Assembly: GCF_029910215.1 (NCBI RefSeq)
Contig: NZ_CP110395.1
Span: forward strand, 3,844,001 to 3,908,000
DNA: 64,000 bases
Source: Paraburkholderia sp. D15
GTDB taxonomy: Bacteria; Pseudomonadota; Gammaproteobacteria; Burkholderiales; Burkholderiaceae
Direction: 5' to 3'
Shown: positions 48,489-57,604 of the stretch, one piece after another
Layout: each line of letters starts with the position of its first letter
Numbering within the stretch: position 1 is the stretch's first letter
The notes under the pieces: generated by a model
Told to the model about the DNA's origin: nothing
What the model saw: only the letters and a program-made list of their open reading frames with translations
Databases searched by the model: none
Program-made: the position numbers and the translations under genes

Positions 48489-48582
48489 CGCGCTCTCGCG
48501 GCCGATCGCGCATCCTCGCGCGACCGGCCACGGCCGGGCGCATTTCCCGTCATCACTGACGAATTTTCCGGAGCACTGAAAC

Positions 48583-49083
48583 ATGAGCCAAGTCACGCTA
48601 GGCGGCAACCCGATCGACGTAGCCGGCACGTTCCCGACGGTGGGTCAAAGCGCCCCCGCCTTCTCGCTGGTCGGCAAGGATCTGAAGACGCTGTCGCTCG
48701 CCGATTTCGCCGGCAAGCGCAAAGTGCTGAACATCGTCCCGAGCCTCGACACGCCGACCTGCGCGACGTCGACCCGCAAGTTCAACGAAGCCGCGGCCAA
48801 GCTGACCAACACGGCGGTGATCGTCGTGTCGGGCGACCTGCCGTTCGCCGCGTCGCGCTTCTGCACGACCGAAGGCATCGAAAACGTCGTCACGGCATCC
48901 ACGTTCCGCGGCCACGAGTTCGCGCAAGCGTACGGCGTCGACGTGACGAGCGGTCCGCTGACCGGCCTGACGGCGCGCGCCGTGGTGGTCGTCGACGAGA
49001 ACGACAAGGTCGTGCACGCCGAACTGGTCGGTGAGATCAAGGACGAACCGAACTACGACGCAGCCCTCGCCGCGCTGAAGTAA
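48583..49083 (+). CDS. tpx: Thiol peroxidase Tpx
   Basis: Atypical 2-Cys peroxiredoxin reducing peroxides. 166 residues: peroxidatic Cys60 in [17 protein letters not shown] and resolving Cys94 in [17 protein letters not shown], matching the E. coli pair. ATG start with GGAG upstream. Between the zinc-ribbon gene and a PfkB-family kinase. Confidence 0.97.
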   Translation: MSQVTLGGNPIDVAGTFPTVGQSAPAFSLVGKDLKTLSLADFAGKRKVLNIVPSLDTPTCATSTRKFNEAAAKLTNTAVIVVSGDLPFAASRFCTTEGIENVVTASTFRGHEFAQAYGVDVTSGPLTGLTARAVVVVDENDKVVHAELVGEIKDEPNYDAALAALK

Positions 49084-49176
49084 CACCTTCGCGCATGAAC
49101 CCCGGCGCCGCGCTTCATGCGCGGCGCTGTCGTATCGTCGTGCGCTTTCTTCATTGTTTTTACGGGAACACTCGCC

Positions 49177-50115
49177 TTGGCTACGCTCATTTGCGGCTCG
49201 CTCGCCTACGACAACATCATGACCTTCGAAGGCCGCTTCCGGGAGCACATCCTGCCGGAGCAGGTCCATATCCTGAACGTCAGCTTCCTCGTGCCGACCA
49301 TGCGCCGCGAGTTCGGTGGCTGCGCGGGCAACATGGCCTACTCGCTGCATCTGCTTGGCGGCGACGCGCGCATCATGGGCACGCTCGGCTCGGTCGACGC
49401 GCAGTTGTACATGGATCGCTTCAAGCAGCTCGGTCTGTCGACGGAAAACGTGCTGGTGGTGCCGGACACGCACTCGGCCCAGGCGATGATCACCACCGAC
49501 CTCGAGAACAACCAGATCGCCGCGTTCCATCCGGGCGCGATGATGCAGTCGCATCTGAATCGCGCGGACGAGGCGAAGGACATCACGCTCGCGATCGTCG
49601 GGCCGGACGGCTTCGACGGCATGGTCCAGCATTCCGAGCACCTGGCGGCGGCCGGCGTGCCGTTCATCTTCGACGTCGGCCAAGGTCTGCCGCTCTTCGA
49701 CGGCGCGACGCTGCGGCGCATGATTGAACTTGCCACTTACGTAGCTGTCAACGATTACGAAGCCAAACTGGTGAGCAACAAAACGGGCTGGTCGATCGAA
49801 GAGATCGCCGGCAAGGTCGACGCACTGATCGTCACGCTCGGCGAACACGGCTCGCAAATTCATCACGCGGACGGCATCGAAGAGATTCCGCCGGTCAAGG
49901 CGAAGCAGGTGCTCGATCCCACCGGTTGCGGCGACGCGTTTCGCGGCGGCCTGCTGTACGGCATCGAGAACAAGCTCGGCTGGGCGACCACCGGCCGTCT
50001 CGCGAGCCTGATGGGCGCGCTGAAGATCGAGTGCCAGGGTCCGCAAAACTATGCGCCCACGCGGGCGGAGATCAACGAACGGTTCAAGCAGGCGTTTGGA
50101 TATGACCTGCCGTAA
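49177..50115 (+). CDS. PfkB-family carbohydrate/adenosine kinase
   Basis: 312 residues starting at TTG 49177 (translated MATLICGSLAYDNIMTF) with GGGAA upstream; an ATG at 49117 in frame would add 20 hydrophobic residues that relatives do not have. Motifs: GGCAGNMAYSLHLLGGDARIMGTLG (substrate site), VNDYEA, and the ATP/anion-hole motif DPTGCGDAFRGGLLYG with catalytic Asp. Close to bacterial adenosine kinases; ribokinase-like activity is also possible. Confidence 0.88.
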   Translation: MATLICGSLAYDNIMTFEGRFREHILPEQVHILNVSFLVPTMRREFGGCAGNMAYSLHLLGGDARIMGTLGSVDAQLYMDRFKQLGLSTENVLVVPDTHSAQAMITTDLENNQIAAFHPGAMMQSHLNRADEAKDITLAIVGPDGFDGMVQHSEHLAAAGVPFIFDVGQGLPLFDGATLRRMIELATYVAVNDYEAKLVSNKTGWSIEEIAGKVDALIVTLGEHGSQIHHADGIEEIPPVKAKQVLDPTGCGDAFRGGLLYGIENKLGWATTGRLASLMGALKIECQGPQNYAPTRAEINERFKQAFGYDLP

Positions 50116-50140
50116 TGCCGGGAGCTATTGGAGTTAGGCA

Positions 50141-50617
50141 ATGAGAACAATGAGTCGCATGGTGGTGGCCGCCTTGATCGCGGGTTCACTGGCCATGTCG
50201 GGGTGCGCGTATAACAGCAGTTCCGCCGACGTCTACACGGCGTCGCAGGCACAACGTGAAGAGACGGTCCGCATGGGCACCGTCGACAGCGTGCGCGCGG
50301 TGAAGATCAGCTCGAACAACGGCCAGCCGAGCGGCATCGGCGCGATCGGCGGCGGCGCCCTGGGCGCGGTGGCCGGTAGTGCGCTCGGCGGTGGTCGCGG
50401 CTCGATCGTCACGGGCATCATCGGCGGCCTGGCGGGTGCGGTGGCCGGCAATGCCGTCGAGAACGGCGTCGCGGTCCACGACGGTCTCGAGATCACCGTG
50501 CGACTCGACAACGGCGACCTGCGCGCCATCACGCAAAGCGCGACCGGCGAAATCTTCCGCGCCGGCGACCGCGTGCGCTTGCTCTCGAGCGGTGGCGTCA
50601 CGCGCGTCACGCACTAA
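50141..50617 (+). CDS. Glycine-zipper outer-membrane lipoprotein (SlyB/Pcp-like)
   Basis: 158 residues. Lipoprotein signal with lipobox MSGC (Cys at 22), then a region GSVDSV-like (MGTVDSVRAVKI) and the glycine zipper IGAIGGGALGAVAGSALGGG and GIIGGLAGAVAGNAVENG, then EITVRLDNGDLRAITQ. Typical of the SlyB/Rick 17-kDa antigen group. Function not established. Followed by terminator 50659-50690. Confidence 0.92.
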   Translation: MRTMSRMVVAALIAGSLAMSGCAYNSSSADVYTASQAQREETVRMGTVDSVRAVKISSNNGQPSGIGAIGGGALGAVAGSALGGGRGSIVTGIIGGLAGAVAGNAVENGVAVHDGLEITVRLDNGDLRAITQSATGEIFRAGDRVRLLSSGGVTRVTH

Positions 50618-50658
50618 AGTTTTCCCCTCTCGCGCGGCCTGGCCGCGGCGACCTCACA

Positions 50659-50690
50659 CGCATGCCCTCCCCTGTGCATGCGTTTTTTTT
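50659..50690 (+). terminator. Terminator after the glycine-zipper lipoprotein gene
   Basis: CGCATGC, CCTCCCCTGT, GCATGCG, TTTTTTTT. Confidence 0.88.
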
Positions 50691-50821
50691 CGCCTGCGCC
50701 TGGGTCGGTGTTGGTGTCGTCGAGCTCGAGTTTAAGTTTGAGTCCAGCAACACGCGCCGCTATACGAACAGCGCGAACGGAACGGCTCGATAAACGCCAG
50801 GAAGCGCTAAAGCGCCAGGCG

Positions 50822-50860
50822 AAAAAAATCCCGTCGCCGTGGAGAAACCGGCAACGGGAT
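50822..50860 (-). terminator. Terminator after the H1-like gene
   Basis: Minus strand reads ATCCCGTTGCCG, GTTTCTCCA, CGGCGACGGGAT, TTTTTT; one G.U pair in a 12-bp stem. Confidence 0.88.
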
Positions 50861-50958
50861 CCTGACCGCGTAGCGCTCGCCCAACCAACCGCAAGCGCTA
50901 CCCGATCATCGGACACATCAGGCGATGTGTCGAAGTACTGCCAACGCTCGGCGAGCGC

Positions 50959-51624
50959 TTACGGACGGCTGCCCGTCGGGAACGGCCATGCCGCTGCCGG
51001 GTTCAGCGCGGTCTTCACCGTCGCTGCCGGCGCTGCGCTCGTCACAGCCGTTGCTGCGGGTGCCGGCGCTGCCTTCTTGGCGACAGCCTTCTTCGCAGGT
51101 GCAGCCTTCTTCGCGGGAGCGGCAGCCTTCTTCGCAGGTGCGGCCTTCTTCGCAGCAGGCGCAGCCTTCTTGGCAGCAGGCGCGGCCTTCTTCGCGGCAG
51201 CCTTCTTCGCAGGCGCAGCCTTTTTAGCAGCAGCCTTTTTCGCAGGCGCAGCCTTCTTCGCAGCAGCCTTCTTAGCCGGTGCAGCCTTCTTCGCTGCGGC
51301 CTTCTTCGCCGGTGCTGCCTTCTTCGCTGCAACCTTCTTCACTGCGGCTTTCTTTGCCGGTGCTGCTTTCTTCGCCGGCGCTGCCTTCTTCGCTGCAACC
51401 TTCTTCACTGCGACTTTCTTTGCAGCGACTTTCTTCGCCGGTGCAGCTTTCTTCGCTGCAACCTTCTTCGCCGGCGCTGCCTTCTTCGCTGCAACCTTCT
51501 TCACCGCGACCTTCTTCGCAGCGACTTTCTTCGCCGGAGCGGCCTTCTTGGCCGGTGCTGCCTTCTTCGCTACGGCCTTCTTCGCTGCGGGTTTCTTAGC
51601 TGCCGCTTTCTTGATCGTTGCCAT
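50959..51624 (-). CDS. Histone H1-like Lys/Ala-repeat DNA-binding protein
   Basis: 221 residues from the ATG at 51624, chosen over the adjacent ATG at 51627 because GGAG is then six bases upstream. Nearly the whole protein is repeats of AAKKAAPAKKA/AAKKVAVKKV type, a strongly basic, H1 C-terminal-like chain related to HctB/AlgP/BpH1 proteins. Expected to bind DNA non-specifically. No folded domain seen. It follows a doubtful small gene and nrdB on the same strand and ends at the terminator 50822. The repeat is prone to length variation by recombination or slippage. Confidence 0.9.
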   Translation of the reverse strand: MATIKKAAAKKPAAKKAVAKKAAPAKKAAPAKKVAAKKVAVKKVAAKKAAPAKKVAAKKAAPAKKVAAKKVAVKKVAAKKAAPAKKAAPAKKAAVKKVAAKKAAPAKKAAAKKAAPAKKAAAKKAAPAKKAAAKKAAPAKKAAAKKAAPAAKKAAPAAKKAAPAKKAAAPAKKAAPAKKAVAKKAAPAPAATAVTSAAPAATVKTALNPAAAWPFPTGSRP

Positions 51625-51627
51625 CAT

Positions 51628-52067
51628 TTTCTCCTTCAGGTTTTCAGATGAGAGTCAGTTCAAACTACACCCTTCGTCAAAACCCGCTTCCCGCGGACGC
51701 TTCTCAGGGCGCGCGCTACGAAGCGGGCTATTCATCGGCGTACGCAGGTGCCGCGCGCTTACGCTAATGAATGCGGTAAGGCGCGCCGTGCCAAAAGGCA
51801 CCGCGCGCCAGATCTGTTCGGCGTCGAATCCCGACGCCGGCAATTGCTTGATCGAGCCGCCGGCGACAACGCCAACGGCTTTTTCCGGGGGGAAGTTTGC
51901 CCATCCCACTGAAGGGTTCGCAAAGTGCCAGTCATGTTTGTGGGCCGCGAAGGCACGCGGCGCACCGGGCAAGCTTTGCATCAGGCGGTTTTGCTCCTAA
52001 CCAAAATTGCCGCGGCGAAGGCCTGCGGCATCCCCATCGATGAATGCATCTGCGGTACGAACCCGGA
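51628..52067. other. Gap between nrdB and the H1-like gene
   Basis: 440 bases. Holds one plausible small minus-strand frame at 51655-51981; otherwise GC-rich sequence without terminators after nrdB. The H1-like promoter should be here or further upstream. Confidence 0.4.
51655..51981 (-). CDS. Possible 108-residue protein, unknown
   Basis: Starts MQSLPGAPRAFAAHK at the ATG at 51981. Codon choice looks fairly gene-like (GCG, GGC, CGC, ACG at third-base G/C). It ends about 30 bases before the H1-like start, as an operon member would. No domain recognised and the Shine-Dalgarno match is weak (GGAG too far upstream). Could be chance open frame. Confidence 0.3.
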   Translation of the reverse strand: MQSLPGAPRAFAAHKHDWHFANPSVGWANFPPEKAVGVVAGGSIKQLPASGFDAEQIWRAVPFGTARLTAFISVSARHLRTPMNSPLRSARPEKRPREAGFDEGCSLN

Positions 52068-53303
52068 TCACTCCCAGGTCAGCGCGCCGCCAGTCTGATA
52101 TTCGATCACTCGCGTCTCGAAGAAGTTGCGTTCCTTCTTCAGGTCGATCATCTCGCTCATCCACGGGAACGGGTTTTCCTCGTTCGGGTACAGCGGATCG
52201 AGACCGATCTGCTGGCAACGGCGGTTGCAGATGAAGCGCAGATAGCTCTTGAACATCGAAGCATTGAGGCCGAGCACCCCGCGCGGCATCGTGTCTTCGG
52301 CGTAGCGATATTCGAGTTCGACCGCTTGCTGGAAGATCTCGCGGATTTCCGCGCGGAACTCGGCCGTCCAGAGTTGCGGGTTTTCGAGCTTGATCTGGTT
52401 GATCAGGTCGATGCCGAAATTGCAGTGCATCGACTCGTCGCGCAGGATGTATTGGTACTGTTCCGCCGCGCCGGTCATCTTGTTCTGACGGCCCAGCGCC
52501 AGGATCTGCGTGAAGCCGACGTAGAAGAACAGGCCTTCCATCACGCAGGCGAACACGATCAGCGAGCGCAGCAGCGTCTGGTCCGTCTCGAGCGTGCCGG
52601 TCTGGAAAGCCGGATCGGTCAGCACGTTGATGTACGGAATCAGGAATTCGTCTTTCGCGCGGATCGAGGTGACCTCGTGATACGCGTTGAAGATTTCGCC
52701 TTCGTCGAGGCCCAGCGATTCGACGATGTACTGGTAAGCGTGCGTGTGGATCGCCTCTTCGAACGCCTGGCGCAGCAGGAACTGGCGGCATTCGGGCGCC
52801 GTGATGTGGCGGTAGGTGCCCAGCACGATGTTGTTGGCGGCGAGCGAGTCGGCCGTCACGAAGAAACCGAGGTTGCGCTTCACGATGCGGCGCTCGTCTT
52901 CGGTCAGACCGTTCGGGTCTTTCCACAGAGCGATGTCGCGCGACATGTTCACTTCCTGCGGCATCCAGTGGTTGGCGCAGCCTGCCAGGTATTTTTCCCA
53001 GGCCCACTTGTACTTGAACGGCACCAACTGATTGACGTCGGTCTGGCCGTTGATGATGCGCTTGTCGGCGACGTTGACTCGCGCTTCCGAAACGGCGGCC
53101 GTGCCATTCGCGGCAGCGGCGCCGTGAGTCACGGGAGCGACTGCGATGTCGTTCGCGAACACGTCTTGAGCCGAGGGAGCATGAGGAGCGGAACGCATTC
53201 CGACTTGCGAACCGACAGCCGATCCCGCAGCGCTGCGCAACACATCTTGTTGCGCGCCGCTCGAGGGAGGTACGGCAGTGATCTCGTCATCCCAGTTAAG
53301 CAT
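52068..53303 (-). CDS. nrdB: Ribonucleotide reductase beta subunit, class Ia
   Basis: Carries the diiron-tyrosyl radical that activates NrdA for dNTP synthesis. 411 residues from the ATG at 53303 (MLNWDDEI), which has GGTGA five bases upstream. A Ser/Ala-rich N-terminal tract (about 15-80) precedes the ferritin-like core: ligands and helices in [28 protein letters not shown] and [12 protein letters not shown]. nrdA lies upstream on the same strand but 885 bases away, so nrdB likely has its own promoter. Confidence 0.96.
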   Translation of the reverse strand: MLNWDDEITAVPPSSGAQQDVLRSAAGSAVGSQVGMRSAPHAPSAQDVFANDIAVAPVTHGAAAANGTAAVSEARVNVADKRIINGQTDVNQLVPFKYKWAWEKYLAGCANHWMPQEVNMSRDIALWKDPNGLTEDERRIVKRNLGFFVTADSLAANNIVLGTYRHITAPECRQFLLRQAFEEAIHTHAYQYIVESLGLDEGEIFNAYHEVTSIRAKDEFLIPYINVLTDPAFQTGTLETDQTLLRSLIVFACVMEGLFFYVGFTQILALGRQNKMTGAAEQYQYILRDESMHCNFGIDLINQIKLENPQLWTAEFRAEIREIFQQAVELEYRYAEDTMPRGVLGLNASMFKSYLRFICNRRCQQIGLDPLYPNEENPFPWMSEMIDLKKERNFFETRVIEYQTGGALTWE

Positions 53304-54188
53304 AAATGTCACCATCAATTTAGAACGGTTTGTACCATCTTTTCACGAGCGATAAAAGAGTTCGCTGATGAAAAATCCTGTTTTCGATTCGCGTTGCTAC
53401 GTTCATACAACACTTTGTTCGACGGACTGTGTGAGTGGTCTCACATGAAGCGAGTTGAACGTGTGTCGTCGAGGTGCTTCGCGAGCTCGAAGCGCAACGT
53501 CTTCACGAGACGTTTCGCTGCTCTATCTATCTGTATTGCGGAGCGCGCTCGCGGCAACCTGCGTTTGCTTTGCGCCGTCGCGGTGTTCGCTGCGTTGCGC
53601 TTCGCGTTGCTCCCGGCGGTGCTCTTCACCGTGCTCATCGCGAAGGTCCCGCGATGATTCGCGTGGCCTTGCGCGCGTCCCGCTTTCGCCTCTGCGTGTT
53701 GCCTTCACTTGCCCTGTTCGTCAGTGCCGACGCGGTGAAGTTCAATGCGGTGTCGAACGAAGCATCGGCCGGCTGCGTTGCTCGGCCTCTCGATCGAAGC
53801 GTTTGCTCTGGCGCGCTGTGCCGCGCGCTACGTCGGGTGTTGCCGACTGCTGACTGCTGATCTACTACCGGGGCGCCGTCGCACTGGCTGCTCACCGCGC
53901 ACGTGCAAGTCACCTGCGAGGTATTCGCGAGCCGTGCCGTCGTCGTGTCGTACACCTGCTTCGACTCGCTGCCCGCACGTCGCGAGGTTCAACCACTCGC
54001 CCTGCTTCGCTACCCGCCGACGAGCGGCGCGGTTCTGTTTCACATCGCCGCACCACCCGTCTACTTCTCTACTGCTTCGACTTCTGCTTCGACTTCATTT
54101 GCCGCGCTGCTCACCCGCATGCGGGTCTTCACCTACGACCCATCAGCAAGCAGCGCTCCTGCCATCAACTTCGCGTGAATCGCGACGC
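53304..54188. other. 885-base nrdA-nrdB gap, no gene supported
   Basis: No frame here looks like a gene. The nrdB-proximal 200 bases are richer in A and T and include a perfect CRP-type palindrome at 53430-53445. The middle, 53450-53900, has low-complexity GC/GCGTT runs on plus. No terminator follows nrdA. Confidence 0.5.
53430..53445. promoter_or_regulatory. Perfect palindrome TGTGAGTGGTCTCACA, CRP-like
   Basis: TGTGA-N6-TCACA matches the CRP/FNR-superfamily half-sites exactly, about 127 bases upstream of the nrdB start. It could also be an RNA stem (TGTGAG/CTCACA). Confidence 0.45.
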
Positions 54189-57185
54189 TTACTGGCAGGC
54201 TTCGCACTCGTCGAAGCCGGGGTCGCCCGGACGCATCATGCACACCGGACCATCCGCTTCCGGCGCCGCTTCGACCGCGATCGCCGGCGCTGCCGCCGCC
54301 GCTTGCAGACCACCCGTCGACGCACCGCCGTTCGCACCGAAGCCACCGGCCGCACCACCTGCCGCGCCGCCCGAACCTTCGCCGCCGCCCGAGCTCACTG
54401 CATTCAGCGCGCCGTGCGCGACCGTCGACTTCTCGACGTGCGTCGCCGCCATCGTGCGGAGGTAGTAGGTCGTCTTCAGACCGCGCACCCATGCGAGCTT
54501 GTAGATCTCGTCGAGCTTCTTGCCCGACGCGCCGCCCATGTAGATGTTCAGCGACTGCGCCTGGTCGATCCACTTCTGACGACGCGACGCCGCCTCGACC
54601 AGCCACACCGGATCGAGCTCGAACGCGGTCGCGTAGATCGCGCGCAGGTCGGCCGGAATGCGGTCGATGCGCGACAGCGTGCCGTCGAAGTACTTCAGGT
54701 CGGCGACCATCACTTCGTCCCACAGACCGCGTTCCTTCAGGTCGCGCACCAGGTAGTCGTTGACCACCGTGAATTCGCCCGACAGGTTCGACTTCACATA
54801 CAGGTTCTGGAACGTAGGCTCGATGCAAGCCGACACGCCGATGATGTTCGAGATCGTCGCCGTCGGCGCGATCGCGACGCAGTTCGAGTTGCGCATGCCG
54901 TACTGGGCGATGCGCGAACGCAGTTCGGTCCAGTCCATCGATTCGCTCGCGTCGACTTCGACGTAGCCGCCACGCGCTTCGGCCAGCAGCTTCAGCGAGT
55001 CTTGCGGGAGGATGCCGCGATCCCACAGCGAACCGCGGTAGCTGGAGTAACGGCCGCGCTCCTGCGCCAGTTCCGTCGACGCGTAGTACGCGTAGTAGCA
55101 GACCGCTTCCATCGACGTATCGGCGAACTTGACCGCTTCTTCCGACGCGTACGGCGTGCGCAGCAGATGCAGGCAGTCCTGGAAGCCCATGATGCCCATG
55201 CCGACCGGACGATGCTTCAGGTTCGAATTACGCGCCTTGGCGACCGCGTAGTAGTTGATGTCGATCACGTTGTCGAGCATGCGCATCGCGACGCTGACGG
55301 TGCGCTTGAGCTTTTCGTGGTCGAGCGCCAGCGTGCCGTCGGCCTGTTCCTTCAAGTGCGCGACGAGGTTCACCGAGCCCAGGTTGCAGACGGCGATTTC
55401 GGCGTCGCTGGTGTTCAGCGTGATTTCCGTGCACAGGTTCGACGAGTGGACGACACCGACGTGCTGTTGCGGCGAGCGCACATTGCACGGATCCTTGAAC
55501 GTGATCCACGGGTGGCCGGTTTCGAACAGCATGCCCAACATCTTGCGCCACAGTTGCGCGGCCGGAATCTTCTTGAACAGCTTGATGTCGCCGCGCGCAG
55601 CTTTCTCTTCGTAAGCCGTGTACGCCTTTTCGAAGTCCGCGCCGAACAGGTCGTGCAGGTCCGGGCAGGTGGACGGCGAGAACAGCGTCCAGTCGCCGCC
55701 TTCCATCACGCGCTTCATGAACAGGTCGGGAATCCAGTTCGCCGTGTTCATGTCGTGCGTGCGGCGGCGGTCGTCGCCGGTGTTCTTGCGCAGCTCCAGG
55801 AATTCCTCGATGTCCAAATGCCACGATTCCAGGTACGCGCACACCGCGCCCTTGCGCTTGCCGCCCTGGTTCACCGCGACTGCCGTGTCGTTCACCACCT
55901 TCAGGAACGGCACGACGCCTTGCGACTTGCCGTTGGTGCCCTTGATGTGCGAGCCGAGCGCGCGCACGCGGGTCCAGTCGTTGCCGAGGCCGCCGGCGAA
56001 CTTGGAGAGCAGCGCGTTTTCCTTCAGGGCTTCGTAGATGCTGTCGAGGTCGTCGGCAACGGTCGTCAGATAGCACGACGACAGTTGCGAGCGGTGCGTG
56101 CCCGAGTTGAACAGCGTCGGCGTGGACGACATGAAGTCGAACGACGACAGCACGTTGTAAAACTCGATCGCGCGCGCTTCGCGGTCGATCTCGTTCAGCG
56201 ACAGGCCCATCGCGACGCGCATGAAGAATGCTTGCGGCAGCTCGATGCGCACGCCGTCGTGATGCAGGAAGTAGCGGTCGTACAGCGTTTGCAGACCGAG
56301 GTAGCCGAACTGGAAGTCGCGGTTCGCGTCGAGCGCGGCGCCCAGACGCTTCAGGTCGAACTGTTGCAGCTTGTCGTCCAGCAGGCCGGCGTCGACGCCG
56401 CGCTTGATGAACTGCGGGAAGTACTCGACGTAGCGCTCGCCCATTTCGGCCTGCGTGACTTCCTCTTCGAGGATCTCGCGGCGGATGGTGTGCAGCAGGA
56501 TGCGCGCGGTGACCTGGCTGTATGCCGGGTCCTTCTCGATCATCGTGCGGGCGGCCAGAATCGCCGAGTCGTAGACCTGGCTCATCGGCACGCCGTCGTA
56601 CAGATTCTTGACCGTTTCCGCGATGATCGGATCGGCGCTCACCGCGTCGCCCAGGTTCGCGCACGCGGATTCGATGATGCCGCGCAGCGCGGCCAGATCC
56701 AGCGGACGCGTGACGCCGTTGTCCGTGACGTTCAGACCCGGCGTGCTGGCCACCACCTGCTCGTCGTGACCGCGCGCCTGCGTGCGCTTCTCGCGATACA
56801 GCACGTACGCACGCGCGACGTTGTGCTCGCCGCCGCGCATGAGCGCGAGTTCGACCTGATCCTGAATGTCTTCGATATGGAACGTGCCGCCGTTCGGACG
56901 GCTGCGCACCAGCGCGCGCACCACGTTCTGCGTGAGTTGCTCGACCAGTTCGCGCACCCGCGCCGACGCCGCGCCCTGACCGCCGTTGACGGCGAGGAAC
57001 GCCTTCGTCACGGCGATCGCGATTTTCGACGGCTCGAACGACACGACGCTGCCATTGCGGCGGATCACCCTGTAGTCGGCGTAGGTCGCTTGCGGCGCGA
57101 GCGCCGGAGCGCCTTGTGCCTGGCCGAAGGCCTGGCCAGTCGATGAACCCTCGTAGCGGGTCGTCGCGTTGTCGGTGGTTTGCAT
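54189..57185 (-). CDS. nrdA: Ribonucleotide reductase alpha subunit, class Ia, with ATP cones
   Basis: Reduces NDPs to dNDPs with NrdB. 998 residues from the ATG at 57185 (AGGAG eight bases upstream). An N-terminal ATP-cone (VIRRNGSVVSFEPSKIAIAVTKAF to about 140) is followed by a probable second cone (about 155-250), as in long Pseudomonas-type NrdA. The catalytic barrel follows with NLCTEITLNTSDAEIAVCNLGSVNL. The tail is a Gly/Ala linker ending in FDECEACQ, the redox-active Cys pair. Longer than E. coli NrdA (761). A frame continues upstream but is leader RNA. Confidence 0.96.
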   Translation of the reverse strand: MQTTDNATTRYEGSSTGQAFGQAQGAPALAPQATYADYRVIRRNGSVVSFEPSKIAIAVTKAFLAVNGGQGAASARVRELVEQLTQNVVRALVRSRPNGGTFHIEDIQDQVELALMRGGEHNVARAYVLYREKRTQARGHDEQVVASTPGLNVTDNGVTRPLDLAALRGIIESACANLGDAVSADPIIAETVKNLYDGVPMSQVYDSAILAARTMIEKDPAYSQVTARILLHTIRREILEEEVTQAEMGERYVEYFPQFIKRGVDAGLLDDKLQQFDLKRLGAALDANRDFQFGYLGLQTLYDRYFLHHDGVRIELPQAFFMRVAMGLSLNEIDREARAIEFYNVLSSFDFMSSTPTLFNSGTHRSQLSSCYLTTVADDLDSIYEALKENALLSKFAGGLGNDWTRVRALGSHIKGTNGKSQGVVPFLKVVNDTAVAVNQGGKRKGAVCAYLESWHLDIEEFLELRKNTGDDRRRTHDMNTANWIPDLFMKRVMEGGDWTLFSPSTCPDLHDLFGADFEKAYTAYEEKAARGDIKLFKKIPAAQLWRKMLGMLFETGHPWITFKDPCNVRSPQQHVGVVHSSNLCTEITLNTSDAEIAVCNLGSVNLVAHLKEQADGTLALDHEKLKRTVSVAMRMLDNVIDINYYAVAKARNSNLKHRPVGMGIMGFQDCLHLLRTPYASEEAVKFADTSMEAVCYYAYYASTELAQERGRYSSYRGSLWDRGILPQDSLKLLAEARGGYVEVDASESMDWTELRSRIAQYGMRNSNCVAIAPTATISNIIGVSACIEPTFQNLYVKSNLSGEFTVVNDYLVRDLKERGLWDEVMVADLKYFDGTLSRIDRIPADLRAIYATAFELDPVWLVEAASRRQKWIDQAQSLNIYMGGASGKKLDEIYKLAWVRGLKTTYYLRTMAATHVEKSTVAHGALNAVSSGGGEGSGGAAGGAAGGFGANGGASTGGLQAAAAAPAIAVEAAPEADGPVCMMRPGDPGFDECEACQ

Positions 57186-57495
57186 GTGCAAAGCTCCTGG
57201 TCCTGGAAATGGTGCGGGGGAAGGCCGCGGATTAAAACGAACGCTGCGCCGCCGCGAGCGCAAGCGATGAGGTGCAGGAAGAAGGCCGGCCAAGCCAGCT
57301 GGCGGGATGCGACTGCGATGAAGCCTGATTCGAATTGACGACGGTCTTCAACGTGCGTGTCGCGATCACTTGCCAAGCCCCTTTCCTGAATGCTTCTTGG
57401 ATGCCGCCGGTGGTCTCGCCGGCCGCGCGACAGGAATCTTTTTTCTCTGCCCGGAATGCTTGCGGCGCCGTACTCGGAGAGCGGGGCGCCGCGAC
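57186..57495 (-). other. Long untranslated nrdA leader
   Basis: From the predicted start near 57588 to the nrdA ATG the leader is about 400 bases. A 103-codon frame at 57065-57376 runs into nrdA and lacks gene-like features. No clear terminator or riboswitch fold seen. Confidence 0.4.
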
Positions 57496-57555
57496 TTATC
57501 CACTCAGTTGTGCACCCGGTTATTCACACGGTTATGCACACGGTTATGCACAGCA
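57496..57555 (+). promoter_or_regulatory. Array of five DnaA-box-like sites with a 12-bp period
   Basis: TTATCCACT (57496), TTGTGCACC (57508), TTATTCACA (57520), TTATGCACA (57532) and TTATGCACA (57544), each starting exactly 12 bases after the last and separated mostly by CGG. Three match the consensus TTATnCACA. All point the same way, against nrdA transcription, and lie downstream of the predicted nrdA start site. Confidence 0.8.
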
Positions 57556-57557
57556 CC

Positions 57558-57573
57558 ACACAAGATGTAGTGC
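57558..57573. promoter_or_regulatory. NrdR box 1 upstream of nrdA
   Basis: ACACAAGATGTAGTGC agrees with the NrdR consensus ACACAATATATTGTGT at 12 of 16 positions by hand count. It starts exactly 31 bases from box 2, the spacing expected for NrdR. Confidence 0.75.
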
Positions 57574-57588
57574 AAAACTGATTTCTCG

Positions 57589-57604
57589 GCACCAAGTATA
57601 GTGG
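57589..57604. promoter_or_regulatory. NrdR box 2, overlapping the nrdA -10
   Basis: GCACCAAGTATAGTGG, 10 of 16 to the consensus by hand count. It covers the predicted -10, so NrdR binding should block RNA polymerase. Confidence 0.7.

Larger units (their letters stand above)
50618..50958. other. Convergent gap holding two terminators
   Basis: No gene seen. Contains the plus-strand terminator at 50659 and the minus-strand terminator at 50822, plus a GC-rich stretch with small repeats near 50800-50822 (AGCGCTAAAGCGCC). Confidence 0.6.

Noticed and set aside
44562..48629. 1355-codon open frame on minus
   Set aside because: Antisense to accC, prmA and the DUF3426 gene; composition is that of a shadow frame.
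50959..51624. Regular repeats considered as a possible CRISPR array
   Set aside because: Repeats have no unique spacers; they are codons of a Lys/Ala-repeat protein.
53745..57146. 1133-codon open frame on plus
   Set aside because: Antisense to nrdA, rich in Arg/His/Val, no motif.
57065..57376. 103-codon frame in the nrdA leader, considered as a leader peptide
   Set aside because: Runs deep into nrdA, has a poor start (TTG) and no attenuator structure.
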